From: Cichorium intybus
Lineage: Eukaryota; Streptophyta; Magnoliopsida; Asterales; Asteraceae
DNA: 64,000 nucleotides
Assembly (NCBI GenBank): GCA_023525715.1
Contig: CM042012.1
Coordinates: 49,550,464 to 49,614,463, forward strand
Reading direction: 5' to 3'
Shown here: positions 14,371 through 25,689 of the stretch, piece after piece
Numbering within the stretch: the stretch's first letter is position 1
How the letters are laid out: every line of letters starts with the position of its first letter
The notes under the pieces: generated by a model
The model's database searches: none
The model's input: the letters and a program-made list of their open reading frames with translations, nothing else
What the model was told of the DNA's origin: nothing
Translations under genes and position numbers: made by a program

Positions 14371-15586
14371 AATTATAACACACTTCGTATGAGTCGGTTG
14401 AAAAGTTATTAAGTTATTTAATAATAGACTTTTCATTTTCTTAAGAAAACAACAATCTTTTTTAAAAAACTCAAGTTGCAAAAATAGGTCCCAAACGGTT
14501 AACTCTTTAACAATTTAAAGTTTGTCAAGTCATACGAGAGTGAAACAACATGAACCAAGAAGCAATAGTTTAAAGTAAACAATTACATACAACACGGTCT
14601 AAGTTTACAAGTCTTCTAAATATCTAAAAGTTAATATATTCATCAGTCTTCACTCGCAACCAAATATATGTCAAAATAAGGGTTAGGCTTAAAGCCTAGT
14701 GAGTATGCATGAGTCGACTCTTCAAAGGTTGAGGATGTGTGCGATCATCCAATCAGAAAACCAAAGCCAACAGAACAATTTAAAACATTCCAAAGCTTCA
14801 TTAGTTTCAATGGATCAAATTTCAATAACCAATATCTCAAAGTTCAAACTTAAGGATAAGCATTTCATACATAATCAAGATAAGATTAATGTACCCAAAG
14901 GAAGTATCGAATGCATATGTAACTACTCCCAGTCCATAATTCAATCTTAAAGTCCTACTCATCAAGGGCTATGTATCAAACATATGTCGGGTTAGAAAAA
15001 AAAAAAGCACGCCATACACGGTTAGCCATATTAGAAAATGCAATTTGCATAAGGCTATCTAACTTTTTTCTACAAATGTGGAACCGCAAGGTTATCCCAT
15101 CCAAAACTAGGTTCTAAATAGTCACCCTAAGAACCACACAAGGGGGTGGCTACCCTCCTTGTGCAATATAGCCTTATATAAAAAGAATACTTACGCAAAC
15201 AATATTCGTCATGCATAAATATCATGAATGACACCCATTGTATCCTCATCCTAAGTGAATGCACAAGTACGATGCTTTAAAATGTTTAATCAAATTGTCA
15301 AAGTCCCGCATCCTAAGTGAATGCACAAGTAGGATTCTTTAAATAGATTAATCAAATCAACTCTCTATTTAAGGATAAAACATTTTTAAAATACGATTTC
15401 CTGAATACAAAAACTACATATAGTATTCACATATCATATAACAATTATCTTATATGAGAATCATTTCAAAATCATTAAAAATATATGATAAAGACATGTA
15501 CTCTTGTGTATAAACTCACCTTAAGCAACAAGATAAGTTCACTTCACTTTTAGAGTTAAATAGTTGGCTATGATTAACCCTACTTA
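14371..15586. other. Intergenic; possible old LTR fragment
   Basis: No gene. The motif CCTAAGTGAATGCACAAGTA occurs twice (about 15,250 and 15,312). The texture resembles a minus-strand gypsy LTR and continues after the retrotransposon at 25,385-25,690, but no termini are visible. Confidence 0.4.
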
Positions 15587-15591
15587 CAAAC

Positions 15592-18279
15592 TGTCACACC
15601 CCGATCCTTGGCGGAATCGATCAAGGCGTGATATATTGTTCAAAGTCTCATGACAACTATGTTATAATATGATTAGATTCAATTAAGTACTAAGTAGGCA
15701 AACAAGATCCACAACATTCAAATACAAATTCAAATACAAACAACATTTATTACATCAAATTTAAATAGTCTTGTGGGTTTCTAAGGTATACCCTACTTTT
15801 CATCAACTTCATTCTTCAAATCTGCATCATGGGTAAAAACAGGTCAACTACGAGAGTTGGTGAGTAATCCAGTTTTATTAAAGAAAATGGTGAGTTTGAA
15901 ATATTGATAATTTGAAACTTGTTTTCTTTTGAAGTCGACAAGCAAGTGTTATTGAGATAACGGTTTATAAATCAAAAATATTGATTAACAAATGATAACA
16001 ACAACAATAAGTCCTCACCCTATATGTACATATACATGTATATATATAGGATGGAGCATCTAATCATCATACACACTCAACCACGTGCAATCAATCACCT
16101 TAGCGTCCCAAGGCGGGATGGTCAACCCAATAATGCTATTATTGTCCATAACGTACCTCAAGAATACGGGCATAGTCATGGAGATTAGACTAAAAATGAT
16201 AATGCACTACAAGTACATGTAGCGTAAACAAACAATAATTATACAAATAATGATTCAAGTATAAATGTCCCAACAATGTCTCAATGGTGAAAAAATAATA
16301 AAATGAAGTTGGAACATATTAAAACCACATGATACACCCCAAAAGTATTGAAAATTATAAAATATGGGGTAGATTACTCACTTTAGTCCAAACGGAATAC
16401 GCGTGTCGTACGAAAGACGGCTCGGGTCAAAATGACGTAGAACCTAATATAATTAATAGTTTTGGCTTAGGAATCGATAAACGGGAATATAGTATTAATA
16501 AAAATAATTAGACATATATTCTTATATTAGATGAATTAACAATAATCCAAATTTTGTTTTGAATATTAATGTATTCATATGTTAAATGAATTTTAAATTG
16601 AATTAATTACTTTGCTTAATTAATTTATATTTTCACTTTAGGCAAGATTTTAATAATTTCTTATTAAAATAATAACTAGTCAAATTATAAATATTTATAG
16701 ATTTTATATATTATAAACAATTATTTATATGAAATAATCATTAAAAATGCATTTTTACATGCTTAGATATTTAGGAAAATGGTTTTAAATACTAAACAGT
16801 AATGAAACATTCTGAAATTATCATAAAATCATTATTTCATAAAATAGTAATTACTGTAAAATTTTCATATTTTTCTTAACGGCTTTAGTATTTATTTAGT
16901 ATTGTAATAATTAAACCACAACAAATTTCGGGAAAAATAATAAATGATTCCCAAAAATTCTGGAAACGTAACCATAGTTTTATAACATTATATTGAGCCT
17001 ACTGTAAATATTTTGGATATTTTGGACAATGGGAAGTATTTATTATGTTTTTCATTATTAACTAATCAATAAAATCATAAATAATAGTAAACTATTAAGG
17101 AAAATTCATTAAACTTTTTATCTATAATTAATATGTCATATATGATATTGTGACAAGGGTTTATAATTTTCGGACTTGTATAGCTATTTATTAACAATTT
17201 AACCCATTAAACAATCATTAAATTTGGAAAAATAAGAAAACATTATTACAAAAATCTGTAAATTTTTGAATGGGGTCTTTATAATGTTATTAAGGTGCGA
17301 AAAATATAAAATCGTGTTTTTGACATACATAACTATATTTTTCTATTTATTTAGCTTCAACAAAATAAAATACAAAATAACCATAAAACTGTAATATAAA
17401 TGCATGAAACTTCATAAATATGTTTTCTCAGTTTATGGGTCATCCCATAATTTTCTCAGAATTTATTGAATACAAAAAGTATTTTATATGAATTATTTCC
17501 CTATTTTAGTGCAATAATTATAATAATTCGATAAAAATGAGTTAATTTCTGAAAATTTCCAGAACTTCTTATTTTATTAATGGGATTCTGAGAAAAATCA
17601 GGTTTATACATAAAATGAGTTTTAGATATTTTGGTGGATTTAATTTGTTTCATGTATGAATTTGAAACTTTTAACAACATACCTTGAGGAATGCTTCAAG
17701 AGGGATGAAGATTTGAGTATGAGGGATTGTTCTTGGCTGGAAAATGAAGCTTTCTTGGAGAAATTTCGAGATTGAGAGTGAGAGAAAGAATAGAGAGGGT
17801 TTGAGTGGTGATGAGAATAATGTGGTGAGAGGAAAAGGAAAGGAAAGATGATGGGAGGTGTGAGTGGGAGACCATGGGAATATCTTTTGACTTTTGGTGG
17901 TCTTCATAATTTTCCACTAGCACAAGCATCTTAAGAGTTTTATAAAATTTAATGTAGTGTTTATAAAAATAGAGTTTTATAAAAAAATAGGTTATTATTT
18001 GATTATAACAATCTACTTTGATTTGAAGTTTAAGTATAGCATTCAAGTTTGATTCTTTTAATTTAGTTAGAGAATTATACTTTTATTTTATTATAATATG
18101 GTATCATAATTTAATTTGATTATAGTTATAACATTATACTATGCTATATTGCTATTAACATCAATTTATAACGTAGTGTATGAGTTTTGATCCTATTAGC
18201 GTCAAGTAATCTCGATTAGGGTTTATTAGATTTCCAATTGGGTTGGGTTGACCCGAATCCATTTTAGGCGGATGTCACA
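15592..18279 (-). repeat. 3' LTR of the RKD-carrying retrotransposon
   Basis: 2,688 bp. Compared by eye with the other LTR it differs by about 7 substitutions and one 1-bp indel. The open frames inside it (for example 17,671-17,907, minus) also occur in the other copy; they lie in the transcribed leader and are not genes. Confidence 0.95.
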
Positions 18280-18298
18280 GTCTCCCCTACTTTAGGAA
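18280..18298 (-). other. Polypurine tract next to the 3' LTR
   Basis: On the minus strand CCTAAAGTAGGGGAGAC directly precedes the LTR, the expected plus-strand priming site for reverse transcription. Confidence 0.8.
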
Positions 18299-18329
18299 AT
18301 TTCGTCCCGAAATTTAATAAGAAAGTACC

Positions 18330-19139
18330 TTAAGAGAAAAGATGCGGGTATTTGGTACGCATATGATCCTCACGCTCCCATGTATACTCGGGTCCACGTG
18401 CCGACTGCCACCTGACCTTGACCAGGGGAAGGCGACTTCTTTTGAGTTGCTTTTCCTTCCGGTCGGCAATTTCCAAGGATTTCTCGATAAATTGCATTGT
18501 CTCGTCAATTTGGATATCCTCGAGAGGAACATGAAGGTTCTCGTCTGCTAAACACTTTTTGAGGTTAGCTATATGAAATAGTGGGTGAACTTTCTGAATC
18601 TCTGTTGGTAGATCCAATTCATAGGCTACTGGTCCGATCCTTTTCAGGATCTTAAACCGGCCTACGTAGCGTGGTGCCAATTTACCCTTGCGTCCAAATC
18701 GAACCACACCTTTCCATGGGGACACTTTTAACATGACCATGTCACCCACGATAAATTCAAGCGGTTTGCGTCGCTTGTCGGCATTACTCTTTTGTCGGCT
18801 ACGAGCTGTGAGAAGGTTATTGCGAATCTGAGTGATTTTGTCGGTTGTTTCCTGGATAAGCTCAGGACCAACGATTGGAGAATCCACTGTTGCGCGAATT
18901 ACGTGAGACTCCCCAATTTCATGCCAGCAAAAAGGAGATCGGCATTTACGGCCATACAATGCCTCAAATGGTGGCATCCCGATGCTTGAATGATAACTGT
19001 TATTATAGGAGAATTCCACCAACGGTAAATGAGAGTCCCATTTTCCTCCGAAATCTAAGACACACGCCCTCAACATATCTTCGAGTGTTTGAATTATCTT
19101 CTCAGATTGACCATCGGTCTGAGGATGATAGGCGGTACA
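18330..19139 (-). pseudogene. Ty3/gypsy integrase C-terminus with chromodomain-like tail
   Basis: About 270 codons remain open, beginning abruptly at TAYHPQTDGQSE, the end of the integrase catalytic region. The conserved order follows: EFSYNNSYHSSIGMPPFEALYG split by normal spacing, RKCRSPFCW, the GPV-type segment with VGRFKILKRIGPVAYEL and VHPLFHIANLKK, then a tail ending WEREDHMRTKYPHLF as in chromoviruses. Everything upstream (gag, PR, RT, RH, integrase core) is gone. The frame continues into a (TATG)n repeat that encodes a spurious N-terminus. It is not functional alone. Confidence 0.92.
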
Positions 19140-19216
19140 GTATGTATGTATATATGTATGTATATGTATGTATGTATGTGTGTATGTATGTATGTATGTA
19201 TGTATGTGTATGTATG
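19140..19216. repeat. (TATG)n microsatellite at the pol/cargo junction
   Basis: About 19 imperfect TATG units separate the broken integrase from the antisense RKD-like gene, marking the capture breakpoint. Confidence 0.9.
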
Positions 19217-19261
19217 TTTGTAATGTCATTTTATAGCTGATACGCATAAGAGGAATAAAAT

Positions 19262-21375
19262 ATGCAAGATACAGGTGGACCACGAGCTGTATATACGCCA
19301 GGTGAGTAGGTTCTAATCCATTATTATGATATTATTTAATTAAATGTTCTTTGAATTATTTCCACTTTCCGGAGATATAATTTTTTTTTTATAAAGAGTC
19401 TTTTCGTTTTCCCTGTCCTTATCGGAGTTAAGCAGTGAATGTTGAAAAAATAGCACTTTGGGTAGTCGAAAGGTTTTTAAAAGTCTTTTCGTTTTCCTGT
19501 CTTTATCAAGTTAAGCAGTTAATGTTGAAAAAAATAGTACATAGGGTAATCGAAAGATTTTTAAAAGTCTTTTCGTTTTCCTGTCCTTATCAAGTTAAGC
19601 AGTTAATGTTGAAACAATAGCACCTAGGGTAATCGAAAGGTTTTTAAAAGTCTTTTCGTTTTCCTGTCCTTATCAAGTTAAGCAGTTAATGTTGAAAAAA
19701 TAGCACCTAGGGTAATCGAAAGGTTTTTAAAAGTCTTTTCGTTTTCCTGTCCTTATCAAGTTAAGCAGTTAATGTTGAAAAAATAGCACCTAGGGTAATC
19801 GAAAGGTTTTTAAAAGTCTTTTCGTTTTCCTGTCCTTATCAAGTTAAGCAGTTAATGTTGAAAAAATAGCACCTAGGGTAATCGAAAGGTTTTTAAAAGT
19901 CTTTTCGTTTTCCTGTCCTTATCAAGTTAAGCAGTTAATGTTGAAAAAATAGCACCTAGGGTAATCGAAAGGTTTTTAAAAGTCTTTTCGTTTTCCTTCG
20001 ATGAATATAATCTCAGAAGATCTAGGGCCTTCATCTTTGGGCTTTGCTTATGAGCAATCTCAAAACTTACTTCCAGGTTGAATTCTAGTACTTTTATGTC
20101 AGTTTGGTTTTTATCATCTAACATTTGTTTTTTTTTTTTTTTGTTTTTTTTTAAAGCTCCACTAATGGATAGTTTAACGGATTACAATCCAATCATGGAC
20201 GAGCACTTAACGAACAGTGAGATTATCCCCATGAATCAAGGATTCATGGCTAGCATACAGAATGACAATCAACTACAGGTGATTCATAACGACAGTGTTG
20301 GAATGAATCCTGAGTTTGAGGGAGGTTTTCAATACCAGAATCACCTTCAGGTGATTCAAAGAAATCTAGAGGGATTTCAAAACCCTGGGTTCATAGCTGA
20401 AAATCAACAGTTACTGCCGACGTCAGATACTAATGTTATTGCACCAAAGTTTATCTTTGGTCAGGATCATGCTCAATTGATCCAGAATGACAATAGCACA
20501 ACCGGATTTGATTCTTTGAGTCCAAGAACCACAGTAGTTGGCAGTGGAAGTGGTTCTAGACAACCATTAAGTAAGGAAGCAATAACTCAGCACTTTAACA
20601 AGCCTCTTTTGGAAGCTGCAAAGGAACTCAACGTTGGATCAACCCAGTTGAAGAATCGTTGTAGGGAGTTAGGCATACCAAAATGGCCTCGAAGATAGCT
20701 TAAGAGTCTAGAAACTCTTATTAACAATACTCAGGTTAAAAATTGCATTTTTTTTTTCAAAATTTTAGTACCAAGAGATTGTATTGACTGAAGGTATTTA
20801 TGTAACAGGAATTGAATAATATTGCTAATGAAGCAGACGTAATACTTGGTATAGAAAATGAGAAAAAAGCAATATTCGAGGGTTCCAGTTCGAAGATGAC
20901 TGATACCACAAAGAAATTTAGGCAAGCTGTATTTAGAGATGTTTACAGGAAACGAAAGGCCGAGGAGATGGAGGAAACTTCATCAGGGACCCATGCACAG
21001 CAGCAATCTTTGCCATCCGGTTCTGCTATAGATGTTGATTTACTTGGGCATGTAAATGATGAAGGCTCACATCCTATAATAGAAAGTATGGTTATTCCTA
21101 TTCTTCAGGAAGGTCCAAATCAAGTACTTTTTGATGAAGATTGGAGTTTCTTAGATCAGGAAGATATGAATCTTGATTTACTTGAGAATGTAAATGATGA
21201 AATTTCACATCCTATGATAGAAGGTATGACCATTCCTATTCTTCAGGAAGGTCCAAGTCAAGTACCTTCTAATTCTGATATGAGTGGTTTTAACCCTGAC
21301 TTTCTCAAGATCATAAGTGAAGAGAAAACAGAAGACTTAACAGGTGACATAGCCTGCTTTCGGCGTTCAGATTGA
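19262..21375 (+). pseudogene. RKD-like: RKD-like RWP-RK transcription factor gene with premature stop
   Basis: Proposed exons: 19262-19301, 20017-20076, 20157-20734, 20809-21375, with GT-AG introns and matching phases. A start at ATG 20001 with no first intron is the alternative. The RWP-RK domain is at residues about 168-213 (QPLSKEAITQHF, LLEAAKELNVGSTQLK, CRELGIPKWPRR). A TAG at 20696-20698 stands where the signature RWPxRK needs its last Lys. After the stop the frame stays open, with LKSLETLINNTQ, then DTTKKFRQAVF..YRKRK, the RKD-specific region. Two similar acidic repeats follow (DLLGHVNDE / DLLENVNDE). Without the stop it would be about 414 aa. RKD proteins are nuclear DNA-binding regulators of egg-cell identity and embryogenesis. 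The gene lies inside a retrotransposon, antisense to it, and only 45 bp of sequence precede the ATG. The truncated 213-aa product may lack DNA binding. Confidence 0.85.
19398..19999 (+). repeat. 83-bp minisatellite, about 7 copies, in intron 1 of the RKD-like gene
   Basis: Successive copies of GTCTTTTCGTTTTCCTG begin at 19398, 19483, 19567, 19650, 19733, 19816, 19899 and 19982. Spacing is 85 and 84 bp first, then exactly 83 bp, with later copies nearly identical. The array stops a few bases before the exon 2 acceptor. Confidence 0.95.
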
Positions 21376-22674
21376 ATTCCAACATTAGTCTAATGAAACC
21401 GTTGGTACCGTTCCTGTTTCCGTTTATGCCATTAATGCTAATGTTTGTCATGGCGGCTGCCACAACGACATGAAATATAACGGTGTCCACCAGTGGAGTC
21501 ATCGGTCGATCTGTTGATGGTGTGATGGTATGTTGGTTACTTTGACAAGGTGGCATTCTTGTGCTATTGAGATTAAAGATGGAATGATTGTAGGTTTTCG
21601 ATAATAGTTATTGGTCAGATATTATCGACCATGTAAGGGTAGGGGTATAATATGTACATAAAATGTCTAGATGTATGGTTCTATAGTATTATAAAATACT
21701 CCTATAGTATTTTAGATTTGTATTCTGTTTTAGAGTTTATTTGTATATGGTTATTGATATGTTTTTAGACTTGTTGTTCACTACAATTATTCCTAAACAC
21801 ATGTTAGTCATACCTTGGACCAATAGAGTTGATCAGGCTCTATTTATCCTAGATATGATTACATAACTATCTAGGCCTACTCGTAGTGTTCAACTCATCT
21901 TATTACTCTTGTATTGTTTTGGTTATGACACTGTTCTAGTATGTATGTACTTGTACTTATACTTTATAAAAATATCATTGTATTGGGCACCTTCTGGGCT
22001 TTCCATGGGTATTAAATGTGAATCATGTAGCATTTGCGTGGGCCCCCATAATACTAAGTTTTCACATGTTTTTCCCACTTCTAGGACCATTAGGGAACTT
22101 AATAGTCTAATGAGTTGGCCATTTTAGAGTGTATCCTTTCGGATACGTTTGATAAGGTCGGGTATTTTGATGGCTCAAAAGTAATGTGAATGACGCGCTT
22201 TGGCCTATAGGTTTGGGAACTCTCGCCTTTGGTCTCCAGATAAGCAAACTGGTCCCTCGGTTGATTGGGATGTATACGAATGCTTACCTAGTCAGGACTT
22301 TCGGGCTACCGGCACCTCCCCCTTCCAGTTACTACGCGTCCATTACTATGATCCTACCCAACTAGAGTGGATGACTTGGAATTTCCTATGAGTTCTAAGG
22401 ATTATATATGTATAAATTTTTTTTTTTGAAACCACTTGAGTATGTGTGTGATTTTCAGAGAAAGAAGAGAAAATTTACAAGTGTATGCACACATATAAGT
22501 GTCATGAGTAATACGTAAGCACATAAGGGAGCAATTAGCACACACAGGTATTCCTAGAATTTTCTAAGTGCGAATTGCATGCAGTTGTGTGTGCATTTTA
22601 TAAACTAGCATACGAGAGGACCCTAGAGGCTATAGACTAGGTCAAGGCAATTAACCTAATTCCCTATAGTCAAG
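21376..22674 (-). other. Retrotransposon leader, possible gag start
   Basis: Lies between the cargo gene and the primer site. A minus frame at about 21,556-21,390 reads VVVAAAMTN, then an Asn-Gly-rich run like the N-terminus of chromovirus gag, and may be a stub of gag. The remaining ~1.1 kb is non-coding leader, somewhat less AT-rich at 22,000-22,400. Confidence 0.35.
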
Positions 22675-22687
22675 GGCTCTGATACCA
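22675..22687 (-). other. Primer-binding site (initiator Met tRNA type)
   Basis: Minus strand TGGTATCAGAGCC, three bases inside the 5' LTR, is the classic plant LTR retrotransposon primer site. Confidence 0.9.
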
Positions 22688-22690
22688 ATC

Positions 22691-25379
22691 TGTCACACCC
22701 CGATCCTTGGCGGAATCGATCAAGGCGTGATATATTGTTCAAAGTCTCATGACAACTATGTTATAATATGATTAGATTCAATTAAGTACTAAGTAGGCAA
22801 ACAAGATCCACAACATTCAAATACAAATTCAAATACAAACAACATTTATTACATCAAATTTAAATAGTCTTGTGGGTTTCTAAGGTATACCCTACTTTTC
22901 ATCAACTTCATTCTTCAAATCTGCATCATGGGTAAAAACAGGTCAACTACGAGAGTTGGTGAGTAATCCAGTTTTATTAAAGAAAATGGTGAGTTTGAAA
23001 TATTGATAATTTGAAACTTGTTTTCTTTTGAAGTCGACAAGCAAGTGTTATTGAGATAACGGTTTATAAATCAAAAATATTGATTAACAAATGATAACAA
23101 CAACAATAAGTCCTCACCCTATATGTACATATACATGTATATATATAGGATGGAGCATCTAATCATCATACACACTCAACCACGTGCAATCAATCACCTT
23201 AGCGTCCCAAGGCGGGGTGGTCAACCCAATAGCGCTATTATTGTCCATAACGTACCTCAAGAATACGGGCATAGTCATGGAGATTAGACTAAAAATGATA
23301 ATGCACTACAAGTACATGTAGCGTAAACAAACAATAATTATACAAATAATTATTCAAGTATAAATGTCCCAACAATGTCTCAATGGTGAAAAAATAATAA
23401 AATGAAGTTGGAACATATTAAAACCACATGATACACCCCAAAAGTATTGAAAATTATAAAATATGGGGTAGATTACTCACTTTAGTCCAAACGGAATACG
23501 CGTGTCGTACGAAAGACGGCTCGGGTCAAAATGACGTAGAACCTAATATAATTAATAGTTTTGGCTTAGGAATCGATAAACGGGAATATAGTATTAATAA
23601 AAATAATTAGACATATATTCTTATATTAGATGAATTAACAATAATCCAAATTTTGTTTTGAATATTAATGTATTCATATGTTAAATGAATTTTAAATTGA
23701 ATTAATTACTTTGCTTAATTAATTTATATTTTCACTTTAGGCAAGATTTTAATAATTTCTTATTAAAATAATAACTAGTCAAATTATAAATATTTATAGA
23801 TTTTATATATTATAAACAATTATTTATATGAAATAATCATTAAAAATGCATTTTTACATGCTTAGATATTTAGGAAAATGGTTTTAAATACTAAACAGTA
23901 ATGAAACATTCTGAAATTATCATAAAATCATTATTTCATAAAATAGTAATTACTGTAAAATTTTCATATTTTTCTTAACGGCTTTAGTATTTATTTAGTA
24001 TTGTAATAATTAAACCACAACAAATTTCGGGAAAAATAATAAATGATTCCCAAAAATTCTGGAAAATTAACCATAGTTTTATAACATTATATTGAGCCTA
24101 CTGTAAATATTTTGGATATTTTGGACAATGGGAAGTATTTATTATGTTTTTCATTATTAACTAATCAATAAAATCATAAATAATAGTAAACTATTAAGGA
24201 AAATTCATTAAACTTTTTATCTATAATTAATATGTCATATATGATATTGTAACAAGGGTTTATAATTTTCGGACTTGTATAGCTATTTATTAACAATTTA
24301 ACCCATTAAACAATCATTAAATTTGGAAAAATAAGAAAACATTATTACAAAAATCTGTAAATTTTTGAATGGGGTCTTTATAATGTTATTAAGGTGCGAA
24401 AAATATAAAATCGTGTTTTTGACATACATAACTATATTTTTCTATTTATTTAGCTTCAACAAAATAAAATACAAAATAACCATAAAACTGTAATATAAAT
24501 GCATGAAACTTCATAAATTATGTTTTCTCAGTTTATGGGTCATCCCATAATTTTCTCAGAATTTATTGAATACAAAAAGTATTTTATATGAATTATTTCC
24601 CTATTTTAGTGCAATAATTATAATAATTCGATAAAAATGAGTTAATTTCTGAAAATTTCCAGAACTTCTTATTTTATTAATGGGATTCTGAGAAAAATCA
24701 GGTTTATACATAAAATGAGTTTTAGATATTTTGGTGGATTTAATTTGTTTCATGTATGAATTTGAAACTTTTAACAACATACCTTGAGGAATGCTTCAAG
24801 AGGGATGAAGATTTGAGTATGAGGGATTGTTCTTGGCTGGAAAATGAAGCTTTCTTGGAGAAATTTCGAGATTGAGAGTGAGAGAAAGAATAGAGAGGGT
24901 TTGAGTGGTGATGAGAATAATGTGGTGAGAGGAAAAGGAAAGGAAAGATGATGGGAGGTGTGAGTGGGAGACCATGGGAATATCTTTTGACTTTTGGTGG
25001 TCTTCATAATTTTCCACTAGCACAAGCATCTTAAGAGTTTTATAAAATTTAATGTAGTGTTTATAAAAATAGAGTTTTATAAAAAAATAGGTTATTATTT
25101 GATTATAACAATCTACTTTGATTTGAAGTTTAAGTATAGCATTCAAGTTTGATTCTTTTAATTTAGTTAGAGAATTATACTTTTATTTTATTATAATATG
25201 GTATCATAATTTAATTTGATTATAGTTATAACATTATACTATGCTATATTGCTATTAACATCAATTTATAACGTAGTGTATGAGTTTTGATCCTATTAGC
25301 GTCAAGTAATCTCGATTAGGGTTTATTAGATTTCCAATTGGGTTGGGTTGACCCGAATCCATTTTAGGCGGATGTCACA
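22691..25379 (-). repeat. 5' LTR of the RKD-carrying retrotransposon
   Basis: 2,689 bp, nearly identical to 15,592-18,279. In minus orientation it would supply the promoter of the element transcript, which runs antisense to the RKD-like gene. Confidence 0.95.
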
Positions 25380-25384
25380 CAAAC

Positions 25385-25689
25385 CACTAATCAAACTTAT
25401 AATAATAATAATAGGTGTATTTAGTCTCAATTTTTTTTCTAAATATTTTCCTTAAGTCATTAGAAAGGTAGTGGAAGTGGTTTGAGGTCAAATTGATCAA
25501 AAGTTATGGCATCTTTAATTTTTTTCTTGTGACATATAATTTATGCTTAAAAAGATGTTAAAACACTTTTCAAATGAAAGTAAACTTTCTTTTAAACTTC
25601 TTGGTTGAAGATTGATCCATGGATTTAAGATTCTTCAGTAATTCAAATCTAAAAACCACCATTAAAGGCTTGTAAGTACAATAAGTATT
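25385..25689. other. Non-coding; continuation of the left flank
   Basis: Sequence into which the retrotransposon inserted; probably the same old LTR fragment as 14,640-15,591. No gene. Confidence 0.4.

Larger units (their letters stand above)
15592..25379 (-). mobile_element. Young LTR retrotransposon carrying an RKD-like gene
   Basis: Two near-identical 2.69 kb direct repeats start TGTCACACC and end GATGTCACA. They are flanked by a perfect 5-bp duplication CAAAC (15,587-15,591 and 25,380-25,384). The primer site (complement of 22,675-22,687, reading TGGTATCAGAGCC) matches initiator-Met tRNA and lies inside the right LTR, so the element runs on the minus strand. The polypurine tract abuts the left LTR. 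The interior is only 4.4 kb: an integrase C-terminus, then an antisense RWP-RK gene with introns, then leader sequence. Gag, protease, reverse transcriptase, RNase H and the integrase core are missing, so movement must use proteins from a relative, presumably a Tekay-type chromovirus. Confidence 0.93.

Noticed and set aside
17671..18046. 78- and 116-aa minus-strand frames, repeated at 24,771-25,146
   Set aside because: Identical in both LTRs of the retrotransposon and located in the transcribed leader; no protein family.
19398..19999. Regular repeats that could suggest a CRISPR-like array
   Set aside because: The 83-bp units are contiguous without unique spacers and lie in a plant gene intron; this is a minisatellite.
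20078..20164. N-terminal extension of the RKD-like frame with a Phe-rich stretch resembling a membrane segment
   Set aside because: It is the translated second intron (T-rich tract plus AG acceptor at 20,155-20,156); exons 1-2 join in phase instead.
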